DNA from: Perkinsus olseni
Lineage: Eukaryota; Perkinsozoa; Perkinsida; Perkinsidae
Direction: 5' to 3'
DNA length: 64,000 nucleotides
Assembly: GCA_013115135.1 (NCBI GenBank)
Contig: JABANP010000263.1
Coordinates: forward strand, 1 to 64,000
Shown here: positions 45,280 through 56,841 of the stretch, in pieces
Numbering within the stretch: position 1 is the stretch's first letter
Layout: each line of letters opens with the position of its first letter
Translations under genes and position numbers: made by a program
The notes under the pieces: generated by a model
Database searches by the model: none
What the model saw: only the letters and a program-made list of their open reading frames with translations
Told to the model about the DNA's origin: nothing

Positions 45280-47072
45280 ATGTCGATTCCCTCACCGCTG
45301 CATGTGTTGGTCACGGGAGGTGCTGGCTTTATAGGGCTCTCATGTGGCAGAGGCACTGGTATGACGACGGCAGCCGCTACGAGCCGCCCGGTTTGCCTTT
45401 GCCAGCTCCGACGAGGCTGTAGAGTCACTAACGTAGACTCTTTAAACGAGTACTATGACGTCAGTATTAAGAAGGAAGCACTGAGACGGGCTGGAAGAGG
45501 TCTCACAGGAGGTAGTGGGCGAGCGCGAGGTAGAGGGCAGGGAGTACCACGGCCTCCTGAGAGGTAGCTAGTTCCTGCTCCTTCGGTCTCCAGTCTACTC
45601 TCCAACCACCTGGGAGTTCCACACAGGACCGATTGTGTGGCACGGACACCGTATCTTTCAGGTTGGTGCTGGTTACGTCTTCCACCGCCTCGACCTGGCT
45701 GATGCATCAGCACTAGAGAAGGCTTTGGATCAGGAGCAGGTGGATGTCATCTGTCACCTTGCAGCGCAGGTAGAGTCGCCTTGGTACCTGTGGTGTTAAT
45801 GGCGGCCGCTTCAGGCTGGAGTGCGGTACTCTATCGAGCATGCAGCGGAGGTTGTCGGTGCTAACATCACCGCTACAGTCAACTTGTTCGAGCTGGCAAG
45901 GAAACAAGGCGTCAAGTAAGAGGTCTCGGGTTCGATCCCGAGACGCTCCTCTCGACTTATCGTTCAGAAAAGTGGTGGCGGCTAGCTCTTCAAGTGTCTA
46001 TGGCGACTCTTCTACTCCGCCGTTCAAAGAGTAAGGTCACCATACCGTCGCCCGTCCGTCCTAATACACCCGAGCCCGACCAGCTCAGCCCCGTCAGTCT
46101 TGCAGGAACTCTGAGTCAGCTGACAAGCCAGTGTCGCCGTACGCAGCCACGAAGCGGAGCTGTGAGCTCTTCGCCGAGACCTACGCCCATCTCTATGGCC
46201 TTGATATCATCATGTTGAGGTCGTTCTCCTTCTGATATCCTTGGCACTGCTCAGTCGCTTCGAGCAGGTTCTTCACCGTCTATGGACCCAGAGGGCGCCC
46301 AGATATGGCATGTTTCAAGTACGCTGATGATGGCTTGGCACACCTGCTGGGGTGAATAGAGGGTGGCCTATCGTCTCCTCAGGTTCATCGACGCCATAGA
46401 CAGCGGCCGTCCTATCACTAAGTTCGGGGATGGTTCCATGGTACCAGTGTCTCTCAGCCCCGCCATCTTTCCGAGTGGATTTTTAGATACGGGAATTCAC
46501 CTTCATATCAGACATAGTAGAGGGCGTCCTGGCGGCCATTGAGTTGCCCCGACGGGAGGAAAGAGAAGTCATCAAAGGTTTGGCAAAATCTGATCGAACT
46601 CGCGGCAACGAAATCGCTTTAGTTAACTTGGGTGGAGGAAGTTGCCACACCCTCAATGAATTCATCGACACAATCGAAACCGAGCTCGGCCGCAAGGCGG
46701 TGATTCAGCAGATGCCCGTCCAGCCCGGTACAGTCCTGAGCTCCCCAATGGCGCTATCTCGGCCTCATCGATAGAAGATTTTCTTGTACGTCGTGCTGTG
46801 CATGGTACAGTCGCGACGTGTCTCAGCACAAAGGGCGCCAATTCTGCACAATAGTGGTCTTCCAAACCCCTCCGTCGCGGTCTCCTTAGTATGGCGTCCT
46901 GTTAACGGTCTCAGGTGATGTTTTCATGACCAGCGCTGACCAGGAGTTAGCCAAAAAAGTGCTCAACTTTAATCCGAGGGTGAGTCTCCGTGAAGGCATA
47001 CGCGCGACGGTAGAGTGGTATCGTCGGTGGCGGACGGAGCAGGGAGACAGAGAAGTGTCGAAGGCGGGCTGA
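45280..47072 (+). CDS. UDP-glucuronate 4-epimerase (GAE), multi-exon
   Basis: Start MSIPSPLHVLVTGGAGFIG, the NAD(P)-binding Rossmann loop of short-chain epimerases. Then GCRVTNVDSLNEYYDVSIK (family NDYYD region), VDVICHLAAQ, VVAASSSSVYGDSSTPPF (catalytic Ser region), PYAATKRSCELFAETYAHLY (YxxxK), RFIDAIDSGRPITKFGDGSM, VNLGGGSCHTLNEFIDTIE. A 185-nt intron joins QPG to DVFMTSADQELAKKVLNFNP and a last block VEWYRRWR, stop 47070-47072. It converts UDP-glucuronate to UDP-galacturonate for glycan synthesis. The gap to the AIFM3-like gene is 89 bp. One intron (45916-45967) contains a tRNA T-arm-like hairpin. Confidence 0.88.
45923..45944 (+). other. tRNA T-arm-like hairpin inside a GAE intron
   Basis: GTCTCGGG (45923-45930) and CCCGAGAC (45937-45944) enclose TTCGAT; GGTTCGATCC matches a pol III B box. 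It fills the centre of a 52-nt intron. No acceptor, D or anticodon arm lies in the coding exon upstream, so it is not a full tRNA. Confidence 0.7.
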
Positions 47073-47222
47073 AGCACGTTTACATGATCGCTGTCTTCGT
47101 GTACGCTTTCGAGTGTTAGAAGCCTCGTGTTCCTGGGCTCAGGGGTAGTCGCTTGGTGTGTTAGTTTTTTTGCCGTCGGGCTATTTAATATAATACCCTT
47201 CCTCATTTGTGCTGGTTAAAGC

Positions 47223-49331
47223 ATGATATCAACACTGGTGATATTCAACCACAAGGGGGACATCCTCATACTCCGACAGTACAGGGACAACATCGCACGG
47301 TCGGAAGTCCAGGTAATCTAATTCCAAGGGGCCCTTCTTCGTCCGTGAGGCTGTCTGGTCGTCAGGCTTTCGGTAACAGAGTTATTGCCACCAAGGAAGC
47401 TCGGGAAAGAGGTCCCGTAGTGACTGTTGGATCAGCTCACTTCGTCAATGTACCCTTCGGTGACATCACCCTCGTTGCAGCTACCAAGGTCAGTCCGGCA
47501 TACGACCTGTATGCTGCCCCAGCCATTGAGCAGTGCTACGTATTAACTCATATTTCGTCCTTGTAGCGGATCGGGCAGTTCTGATACGTCATAGATCGGT
47601 TGTCAATTTCTCGCTCGTTTCGTTGTCACCTCTACACGTCGCATCCTATTCGCTCCATGGTTCGCATGATTGGGCTTTGCTTCACTTGTACTGCGTTGTT
47701 AGGACAACGCTAACTGCGCACTCATAGTGAAGTTCCTGTACAAGTTCGTCGACCTGCTGAGGGCCTACCTAGGCGGGAACACTCTCGATGAAAATCAAAT
47801 ACGGAAGAACTTCGTCCTGATATACGAACTCCTGGATGGTGAGCGACCTACGCTGAAAAGCTTCGACTACATTTCGGATCTTCGTTTCAGAGGTTCTGGA
47901 CTTCGGCTACCCTCAGATCATGGAGGCAGATATTCTCAAAAAGTGATGGGCCAAAGGCTGATCGTGAGTCGAGGACCGGTAAGGTGGTCAGGTACATTAC
48001 GCAAGGTTCGGCTAAGAACGTGGTGGATCTCAACGATACGGAGCAGCTGAAGAAGATCACTGTGGCGGCAACGGGCGCAACGAGCTGGAGGGCTGAAGGG
48101 ATCAAGTGGGTGACCCCTAGCAGCGACCCAGTAGATTCTTCAGCTTGTGCTGTGTAGGTATAAGAAGAACGAGGTGTACATAGACGTGGTCGAGTCCGTC
48201 AACTGCCTAGTATCCAGTCGTGGCACTCTGCTCCGAGCTGATGTGAGGCGCCGACCGTCTCTTTACTCTGCAGAGATGGTCGTGTATGGTGTTAGGTCCA
48301 AGGGCAGGTGATGGTGAAGTGCATGCTGTCTGGTACGCCGGAGTGCAAGTTTGGTATGAACGATAAGCTGGTGATGAATCGTGATGGGCAGACTTACGGC
48401 GCTACAGCTGCTACAGGTGAGCTCCTGTGCTGAGCTGGCTCCCTATTTCAACACAGCATTTTCAGGCGGTCCTTCCAATGACAGGGGTATTGCGCTGGAT
48501 GACGTCAGGTGAGGGTAGAGATCACTGTCTTGGGGGCTGCAGAAGAAGCTCAGGTTCCACCAGTGCGTCCGACTATCCAAATTCGACACGGAGCGAGCCA
48601 TCACCTTCATCCCTCCCGATGGTGTATTCGAGTTGATGAGCTACAGGATTACCGAGAACATCTCCTGTCCATTCAAAATCACACCAGTCGTAAGCCCGCG
48701 GTTTCCCGTTGACCCTCTCTGAGTGACGGCCAGGTTCTTGAGCGAGGCCGCAACAAGATCGAGGTTAACCTGAAGTTGAAAGCAGTTTTCGATAAAAGTA
48801 TTTTTGCTACCAACGTGGTGGTCAAAATCCCCGTCCCCAAGAATGCAGCCACCGCCAACATTCGTCAGTGCACAATGGGAAAGACCAAGTGAGTGGGCGC
48901 GCGCGTCTGCCTAGGGTTGTGATGGTACGTCCTGTGTAGGTACGAGGCGACGGAAGACGCGCTGATGTGGCGAATAAAGAAGTTCCCCGGGATGGTGGAG
49001 TAGGTGTTGGCCGCCTCTGTCACTGGAGCATCTCCGAATTCTGTCAGGGCCACTCTGTTAGCCGAGGTTGATCTCGTGTCGACGGTGGAGGAGAAACCAT
49101 GGTCAAAACCGCCAATCTCGTTGGACTTCGTCGTGCCGATGTTCACAGCTAGCGGTTTGAGAGTCCGATTCCTTCGGGTACGTGACTTGTGTGGTCTTAT
49201 GGGGCACGGAAGCTTTGGCCGCTTCAGTAGTTGGAATCCTCGTTCTTCAGGTTCAAGAGAAAAGCAACTACAAGCCGGTGAAGTGGATACGGTACATAAC
49301 CAAGGCTGGGCAGTATGAGCATCGGATATAG
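47223..49331 (+). CDS. AP-2 complex subunit mu, multi-exon
   Basis: Exon 1 (47223-47312) [20 protein letters not shown] and [10 protein letters not shown], then [19 protein letters not shown] and [11 protein letters not shown]. Exon 47728-47838 [20 protein letters not shown] and [10 protein letters not shown], joined to [18 protein letters not shown] (from 47891). The mu-homology domain follows: [91 protein letters not shown] and [16 protein letters not shown], stop 49329-49331. Clathrin adaptor subunit that binds YxxPhi cargo signals and PIP2 at the plasma membrane. The IFNHKG start points to AP-2 rather than AP-1. The exon between VAATK and KFLYK is not fixed. Confidence 0.9.
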
Positions 49332-49537
49332 AGAGAATGCACAGGTTGTGTGAAGGTTTCAATTGATGACTGTTGCTACCATTGCTGTTGTCCGTGTGTG
49401 TCCGTCAGGATGAGCTACGGACCACGGTACTGTTCCTACATCGATTTCTTCATACGTGTACGGCAGTAGAGTTACTCAATCGTTGCGGGATTGTCGCCTT
49501 CGCGTACTGTGGAAGCTCAAAGTTTCTATCCCTGGAT

Positions 49538-51022
49538 ATGAGCCACCGACCCCGTCCAGATGAGGTGTCGACTAGGACGCCTCTCTTGAGTGGTGGTGAC
49601 ACCGCAACACCATCAGCAGCGTCGTCACCTGTTGTTAATCACCGGTCGCGTGATGTGTGCGGTGAGGAGGCCCACAGCATCGAGATGCAGCGGTTTATGG
49701 GCACGGCACAGTCAGAGGAAGGGTGAGGCTTTCAACACTCCTGCCCGCGTTCGACTCATTCTCAGCAGCAGTCAAGCTGACAAGGATGGCCTCGTGGTGC
49801 CCATGTCCACCGAAACGGATACAACCGATTGCGGTGCCGTTGGCACGACTATAGGTACTCTGTACTGTCTTGATCACCCGTCCATGCAGGCTCAGGTTCG
49901 CCGAGGGTATCAACTCCGACGTCCTCAGCGAGTGTAGCTGGTACCGACAGGATGTGTTTCATTTGCCTCGAGGTTAGTCCATTCCAATTCTGATGCGCAT
50001 CGCTCATACAGCCTCGTCTAGGGCCCAGGGGGTGAATGTGGCGACCTCGTCTCATGCTGCGACCGGTGCTATGCTCACGTTCATCGAGGGTGCTGGGCCG
50101 AGTGGAGACAGAACCAAAGGATGACGGCTCTGCGATCGCGGCTTACGGGTGAGTAGCCTGCCCGATGCCAGGGTCGCAGGGGACTCGATCTATCAGGATT
50201 GAGACCATCTGGTACGGATCCTTTCTTGTGCTCAATATGCAAAACTGGGCAGGCCTGCGTAGATGGAGAGAGCCATGACGTAGCATGGCTAGCAGCAGTC
50301 ACAGGTACGCCACTGTCTAGTACTGCTGCAGGCCTGCCCTCTCTCCCCTAGGTACTCGGTCAAGCCGAGGACGGCAGAGCCCATGGGAGGTAAGTATGTG
50401 TTCTCTGAATGAGGGCTTCTGCATCGTCGCTGTCTTCCCGCCGCGTAGGGCATATCTTGAGCATCGTCCTGTGTAGGTCTTGGGATCCTTCGGAGCGCGA
50501 TCCGACATTTCATCTGACTCGGATGAGGATGATGACCTCTTCGCTGATTCTGAGGGAGTAGAGGACTCTCCGGTTTGCAGGTAATCGGACCTCTTGTCCC
50601 ATCTCGGGCTTCATCGTCATTATTCTCAGCCCATGGCTGGCCGCCATCAACTTCGCAGCTCTGATGCTATTTGCAGTGTTCACGCCTCTCGGCATCAACT
50701 TGGGTTGGGGCAGCACGGGAGATGTCATCCTTGTTGGCTTTGTTGGCCTTTATCAGGTGGGCATTGTCTCCCGCCGCTTTCGTTTTGTCTCTTACATAAT
50801 GTAAGTTACATTTGCCGTACTTCTCAGTTCTACGCCATCGAGGCTGTTATCGTTGCCATCGCTCATCGCCGTTATGTGCAGCGGATGCGAGCACGTCGAC
50901 GTGGGTCCACGGGGGAAACACCGTCGGCCGATCTTCAGCCACCAGTGGTCCCTCCGGAGAGTACGGATCTCGAAGCCGCTGATCCTCGAAGAGCAAGGCT
51001 CCTGCAAGTTGAATCGGAGTGA
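49538..51022 (+). CDS. RING-CH (MARCH-type) membrane E3 ubiquitin ligase, multi-exon
   Basis: Start MSHRPRPDEVSTRTPLLSG, a Ser/Thr-rich cytosolic head. Two exons then give CFICLE|GPGGECGDLVSCCDRC, YAHVHRGCWAEWRQNQ and, after another intron, FLCSICKTGQACV: a C4HC3-like order (CxxC at 49954, HxxC at 50083-50094, CxxC at 50229-50240). An acidic exon, SDISSDSDEDDDLFADSEG, follows. The C-terminal exons carry two helices (WLAAINFAALMLFAVFTPLG; VILVGFVGLYQ|FYAIEAVIV), then a basic tail to the stop at 51020-51022. RING-CH ligases ubiquitinate membrane cargo. The exon order is clear, some joins tentative. Confidence 0.7.
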
Positions 51023-51735
51023 TGACTTGCCAAGATCCTGAGATCTCTGTGAGTGACCTTATATTTTTCACAAACGTATCACTTGTAACTTTTCATTTAA
51101 GTAGCGCCGCAGTTGAGCTTGGCCTTCCAAGGCTTGTACCTCTATAATGGGCTGACTTTGAGTTATGAAGTAAAATACACGAAGTAGGGAATACGAGTAT
51201 GGTGCAATCTACGCGGTAGAGCGTGAAAATACGGAGTACGCGAATTTTGCCTTGCCGCGCCAGGTGCCCCTTGAGCTCTCCGATGCTCGAGATTGATACT
51301 GATCGAGAAATAATAAGGAGCCAAACCGACAAGCGTTCGTGGCAGAGATCGAACGGATACTCACTTCATGAAAGTTTCCGGTTACGAGACGAACACGCGG
51401 CTGGCCCAAGTGCGTCACTTGTCCCGTGTTACGCTCACTACGCTTTGGTGTCTGCCTGTAGTTCAAACCCAATGGCAACGATATTGTGGCTTGTCTCGAA
51501 CACCTGGATCCTTTCACCGGTGCCACTCTACTGGGCTAGGCGCTCTCTAATACTATGTCGGGACATTGCCAACCCAGGGGGAATATTAAAGGATCAAAAA
51601 CTCTTATTAATATTATTAATTTAATAATATCCTCTTGTGCGGGTTGTGCGGGCGCACAGCGAATACCACGCTGCTGATACAAGCCGCGGCATTTCCGATG
51701 CGCAACTGATCTGCACATCGTGCTACCAAGGAGCC
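51023..51735. other. Spacer after the E3 ligase gene
   Basis: No gene supported. AT-rich tract TATTAATATTATTAATTTAA near 51606-51625 is the most AT-rich spot in the window. Confidence 0.5.
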
Positions 51736-52108
51736 ATGCGATTCATCGTTGGAATGCTGTGCTTCCTATGCGCCGTAGTTATAGGCTTGAAGATCCAAGG
51801 GCTTCGGAGGGAGTACTTGTAAGTGAGTTGCTGAGTTGCTCCGTTAGATACCGCCAAGTTCAGAGTGACACTCCATCAGCCCGGTCCTGGACGTCTTAGA
51901 CACAGGCCATTCTGCCTCAGAGGGCGGAGTCTACCAGAGACCCATTGACACATGTGTTGTGATAAACTCAAAACTAACCCAATGCCACTGCAATCCCCCG
52001 GCCTATGTCGATGGTGTTATAGTAAGCATGAATTCATTGACTTCCACTCTGAGATTCGCCGACTTGGCTGCTCCTTCCTGGCACCGCTTAGGAAGCGACA
52101 GAGCTCAG
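51736..52108 (+). CDS. Secreted Cys-rich protein, copy 1 (apparently truncated)
   Basis: ATG 51736 opens MRFIVGMLCFLCAVVIGLK, a signal peptide, and a GTAAGT or GTACTT donor follows. A second exon reads GGVYQRPIDTCVVINSKLTQ then CHCNPPAYVDGVIVSMNS and LRFADLAAPSWHRLGSDRA, ending at a GTGAGT donor (52109). It resembles copy 2 at 54.4 kb over the GGVYQRP...C.C.PPA part, but the Cys-rich second half of copy 2 is not found downstream. The exon 1 to 2 phase does not close cleanly, so this may be a pseudogene. Family unknown. Confidence 0.4.
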
Positions 52109-52625
52109 GTGAGTGAACCGTGCTCTAGGATGTGTGTGTGAGTTCAAAGTTCAACGCCGACAGTACGGCTTAGTTGAACTAGCACCGACGTACCATTCTG
52201 AGGGGGATTAGTTCACCCCGTTAAATAGGCTCTAGGATGCTATCCATTCTCAGAACGCTGATCAACTCCTGGCGGTCGTGTGCACGGTGAAGTGCTCGGA
52301 TCCTAGCACCTGCCCCAAGCCACCGGTTGGAGAGCCGCTTTGCCAGCCTTTTGGTGAATGCACGTTTGGCACGGCCGTCCAATGGGGTACGTCGAGTTGA
52401 ACCCGACAGTCGGGTCCCGGCTCCGTGTCCATTTATATCTAACTTCATATTGAGGTACGACTTCGAGAGGCGAAGTGCTCCCGCGAGGACGATACGTTCC
52501 GGTTCAACAATCAAATACGGTGATATGAATCATTAGTGTGTTATTTGTTTTCCAGCATTGGAAAGACTTTTCAGCTCGAGAGTGTTCAACTCCAATCATG
52601 TCGTTGTACCGGAGGATATCTTTCT

Positions 52626-52865
52626 ATGAGATTTGCGCTTCGATATAGTTTGCTGTTTTCATGTGGTGTCTATGCCTTTGTAGTTGCACGCATACACATC
52701 GTTAGGTATATCTGCGCAGCAGGCTCTGAGTTAAGGCTGAGGTGTCTGGCTATTACTTGGTCTACGTCGAGTTACCTCGTAACGGGCTTGGCGCACCCTC
52801 ACTACGTATACATCGATACTACGAACGGCAGGATAACTCCTGCACGTAACGTACGTTACTCTTGA
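52626..52865 (+). CDS. Possible small secreted peptide
   Basis: ATG 52626 gives MRFALRYSLLFSCGVYAFVV, a plausible signal peptide, then RYICAAGSELRLRCLAITW and HPHYVYIDTTNGRITPA to a TGA at 52863-52865. No homologue recognised and no support beyond the signal-like start; introns are possible. Confidence 0.25.
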   Translation: MRFALRYSLLFSCGVYAFVVARIHIVRYICAAGSELRLRCLAITWSTSSYLVTGLAHPHYVYIDTTNGRITPARNVRYS

Positions 52866-53312
52866 CGCACACTCCTGCGTATGGCTCTGAGGCTCTTTGG
52901 AAGATGAAAGATCTTGTTGCGTTCTCGTTCAAGGGAATCCTGCGACTGTCGAAACCTCATGTCCTTCTGCGAAGGGTAACACCAATTCAATGCTATGGCC
53001 ACTCGAAGTGAAAGTCTTTCACCGATAATACAGTCCTCCAAATAAATTTGGAATATCGCGTTTTTGTCGCCGCTAGCTCCAGCTGGGACGAGTTACGAAA
53101 CGAAATGTATAGGGATACCTTCTAGTACCCTACTGAGTATAACCTTAAAGTTTCAGACCACAACTCTCATTCCTACTCGATCGCTCACCTACCAAGTCTC
53201 AAAATACCGTGTCAATGACTACAAAACAAAGAGGCTTCTTATCATACCTATCTCACCATGTGCAATCACCGACAAAGATGCGCTGGCTGAGGCATCACCG
53301 AGGAGAGACACA

Positions 53313-53377
53313 TGGGAAAAGAGCACAAGTCGCGAATCGATCAGCCGGGGAGGAGACACTCCTACCAGGCGACCCCC
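53313..53377 (+). repeat. 65-bp direct repeat, copy i (copy ii 53601-53665)
   Basis: TGGGAAAAGAGCACAAGTCG begins both copies, which match through to a C-run. A 20-bp companion GCATCACCGAGGAGAGACAC lies directly before copy i (53292) but downstream of copy ii (53706), giving a rearranged mosaic. Confidence 0.85.
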
Positions 53378-53834
53378 CCTTGAGGGAGGGACGGGTGGGT
53401 CAAAAACATCGACAGGACACCCGGCACTACCGTGCCAGACGCTGACCTCTCACGATGAACGGCTCGGTGACGCACACCGCCCCGCACGCATACACACGAT
53501 TGTCTCCTGCGGCGGACTACCGTGGATTTTCCTTCGACACACGGAGTGTATCGATTACTAAAATCCCGGCTCTTCGTCCGCGACCTTGCGTAACATACAA
53601 TGGGAAAAGAGCACAAGTCGCGAATCGATCAGCCGGGGAGGAGACACTCCTACCAGGCGACCCCCATCGTTGAGATCGATTCGAGACGACGAGGTCTCTT
53701 CTGAGGCATCACCGAGGAGAGACACAGAGCTGCCCAATCTTGCGAATGACCGCAAGAATAGGGAGTTTCCAAGGTTGCTCCGAGGTGGTCTTCATCCACC
53801 GTTATACCGCCGGCACCTGCCTCCGGTCAGCCAT

Positions 53835-53915
53835 TGCGTTGTACAAGGTTTCTGGTAGCACGTCGTGCTCGGCAGCTACGCAAGTAGCATTTCCGCCTTC
53901 TCCGCCCATGACTTC
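53835..53915 (+). repeat. Repeat C, uninterrupted copy
   Basis: TACAAGGTTTCTGGTAGCAC onward matches the sequence left of element B (57357-57381), and GTGCTCGGCAGCTACGCAAG onward matches the sequence right of it (63546-63600). This copy shows what the element B target looked like before insertion. Confidence 0.75.
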
Positions 53916-54351
53916 CCAAGCTTTGAGTTTACACGAGATCGTAGCAAAGCGGGATAGGACTTTGCCCATATAGCGAGGTCAATAAGGGAAAGGCGCCCAT
54001 AAATGTAGCGCGCGCCGCAGCGCATCCGGGCCATGTGTGCGACACCAGACTAGTGTCACCAGTGCTAGCGTAACGATTGACCAGCCGATTTGTAGAGCGC
54101 CACAACGTGGGGAATCCAAGTAGCGGGCCGAAGGCTGGCGATCCGGCTCTTTTGGAGTGCCGGCCAGAAGTTTGCTTGCGTTCGACCCGAAAAGTGTCCA
54201 CGTTGGGGCCGGTAAACGCGACAGGTAACTGGTTCGCGTACGTACCGCGCGCAGGAGACAAGAGCGTCTCGATCATTGAATCGATAAGACTCCCTGAGCT
54301 ATCTAGGCATATTGCAGCATCGCCCTCATCCTAACGTGTTAACAAGACGTC

Positions 54352-55081
54352 ATGCAAGCCCTCGTCAGGATCCTGTGCTTCATGTGCATACGCGGCTTCG
54401 CCGTGGACTGGGAAGTCCCGGAGCCTCCCAGTAAATACTGGTAAGCAGAAGGAGCAACCATGTCGCCGGCATCGGTTACGTCTCGTTCAGGAAAAGAGAC
54501 CCTCAGCCTGATGCCTTGCCGGGAATCGAGAGATCACTCTATCCTGGACGTAAGAACCTTCTCTCAGATGTCACTAACGTGAATGTCATGCTACCTCAGA
54601 AGGCGGCGTCTACCAGAGACCTATAGGTAAATGTGAGGCTGATTTATCCAACTGCACTTGCACCCCTCCTGCTAGTCCTGAGACTTTTATTGTGAGCAGG
54701 GAATCATCGGTTTCTCGTCTAAAGTATTCCGGTTGGGATGCCTTGTCCCAGCGTAGCTTGGCAGCCGACCGAGCTGTACCGTCAATTGGCATCTACTCTC
54801 AGGACCCGGATACAGGAAAGGTCACCGGGGTCCTCTGTACAATGGACTGCTCAGATGAAATGAGCTGCCCCAACCCGCCCCGACCTTTAGATTTCGTAAA
54901 ATGCCAACCTTTCGGACAATGCTTCCTCTACTGCAATCATGATGAGGTGAGCCGGTTTGAGTCCTCTCGCGGAGAGTGAAATACGTAATTCCTTGCTCAT
55001 TCCCAGGACTGCCCAGGACCGGACGGAATCTGCCTACGAATCAACCTGCGCGTGGGAACAGGCTGTGTGTACAAGCCCTAG
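54352..55081 (+). CDS. Secreted Cys-rich protein, copy 2 (three exons)
   Basis: ATG 54352 reads MQALVRILCFMCIRGFAVDW, a signal peptide. A phase-1 donor (A|GTAAAT) joins GGVYQRPIGKCEADLSNCTC then TPPASPETFIVS, YSQDPDTGKVTGVLCTMDCS, CPNPPRPLDFVKCQPFGQCF and LYCNHDE (exon end 54946). The final exon from 55007 reads DCPGPDGICLRINLRVGTGC, VYKP, stop 55079-55081. At least ten cysteines in the mature part suggest a disulfide-rich extracellular fold. Family unknown; paralogue of the gene at 51.7 kb. Confidence 0.6.
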
Positions 55082-56287
55082 GACTACAATTCAGACTCAA
55101 TTCAATTTTCAGTCTGTTGTCTGGGGACAGTATTTTTCTGATGATTTTGCCTAGAATCGTCAGAATGTCATCTTTGCACAACTTTTTCTTTAAGACATCA
55201 GTCACCCAGAATCATCCTTTCGTTAAGAGCTTCCACTTGTTTTATCAGGGAGATATCAGCTGTATGCGCTAACTCGGCCAGGAGCATTTAGTGTTTGAGG
55301 CTCTTGAAGTGGACGTACGAAGGCTCTTTCAAGCTTGCTTTGTCGCGTTTCGCTTAGTGCCGCGGAGGAGCAGACAAATTTCCCTTGTGGACGGTCACGT
55401 CCCAATCCAAATCACGCATGAACCTATACCCGGGTAGGCCAAATCTAAGAGCTGGTTCTATTACTCGCTGAATGGCAGCCTGCCATTGGCAGGAAGAACT
55501 CGGTTTGACAGGAGCAAAGGTCCCCCCAGCGCATGCATCAACAGCTCAGTACATACTGAGATGTGGACGAGCCCTGGGGTGATCGAAACGTCGAAAATGG
55601 AGAGGTCGCCAATGAGCAATACTGAAACTCGCCAGCGCCAAGGAGGTTACACACGGTGCGACTGAGAGACCGAAGCTTTGGCATTCGCATCCGTAGCTGA
55701 AGCTGTAGCGATTGGCGGACGATCAAGTTGCACCCTCGGCATGAACTTAATCTCAGACTATCTTTGAGAACATGGCAACTCTGTGTGTGGGGCGGTGCGC
55801 GACTGTTAGTAGCTGTCCGAAGCTACCAGGTGGAACCACCAAATGCCAGCCATTATTCCGGCCGCTCGCGCATACACGGTAAAGCGCATACTACGATAAG
55901 AACTGGCAACAAAACAAAGAGGTTTCTTATTGTAACGATCGTGTATGTAAAATAGTGGATTTTTGTGACATGCATTCGTGTGGTAGTAGAATGAATTGCC
56001 GGTAGACCTTGTCGTCACACTCAGCACAGTAGCGTCACGAACACACCATATCACCAGTCGCAACGGCGATGAACTTTCCATTATCGAGAAGTCATCACAT
56101 CACGCAGGGCACATACGTGTATCGGGGCGAGGCGACTTCGTGTACGTTTTACACCGAGAAACAAAGTTTATCTGAATATTGAATACGACAAGACGATCGT
56201 AAACAATCGTCTGCGCATAAACGCTATGGAGGAGTTATCCATTCCACAGGCGAGTCTCGCCGCGTTCTGCTGATTGCGACGTGACGT
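55082..56287. other. Region without a supported gene
   Basis: No coding chain. An ACAAAACAAAGAGGTTTCTT stretch (about 55911-55930) has a near copy at about 53219-53238, so dispersed repeat material reaches here. Confidence 0.4.
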
Positions 56288-56841
56288 TTACGGTACCGTT
56301 AGTGTACAGGAGCCCCCTGTCAGGAGGTGCTCGAGTAGGTGGGCCTCGAATCTGGCTTGCAAATCAGTCAGACGCTCCTCGAGCTCTCGTATTCGTGACT
56401 GACAAGAGGAACCGTCCTTGAAGAGTCCAGTATACTTTCAGCGAGGAAAAATGGTATAGACGCTCGGACTGATCTAGTTGTAGCAAGACTCACCTGCTGT
56501 TCCTGTACTGCACCAGTCAATATTGCAATCAAGTCCTGGTATAGGACTGGAAGGGTATCTTGCCCTTCAGAGCGATGAACAACTTCGGGCAATAACCGAT
56601 CCAAGTCCCGAGGAACTAAATGTATGCAAATGGCAGTAACCACTGATCTCTACGGCAGCGAGAAAAACTCTCCCACTCACATAAGCGATGAAACCGAATC
56701 GTAGTCTTTCAGCTCCAGCTTGAGCTTCCGACTCTAAGTTGAAGCGACCGTTTGAAGCTCTCGTGAGACCTGACAGTGAAGCTGACACAGTACTTCCAGA
56801 CTGGAAGTTCTAGTGATGAGAAGTGTTAGAGTGTTGTTCAT
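56288..56841 (-). CDS. Small coiled-coil protein, multi-exon
   Basis: Minus-strand start MNNTLTLLITRTSSLEVLCQ (about 56841). Later exons contain PVLYQDLIAILTGAVQEQQ before a GTGAGT donor, and a last exon QSRIRELEERLTDLQARFEA, HLLEHLLTGGSCTLTVP, stop 56288-56290. Heptads in the last exon indicate a coiled coil. Joins between exons are approximate. No family assigned. Confidence 0.45.

Larger units (their letters stand above)
52109..54351. other. Gene-poor, repeat-bearing stretch
   Basis: Only one weak candidate gene (52626-52865). Holds the 65-bp direct repeats at 53313/53601 and the repeat-C copy around 53835-53915. Open frames near 53.93-54.33 kb overlap on both strands and have no domain. 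Confidence 0.45.
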
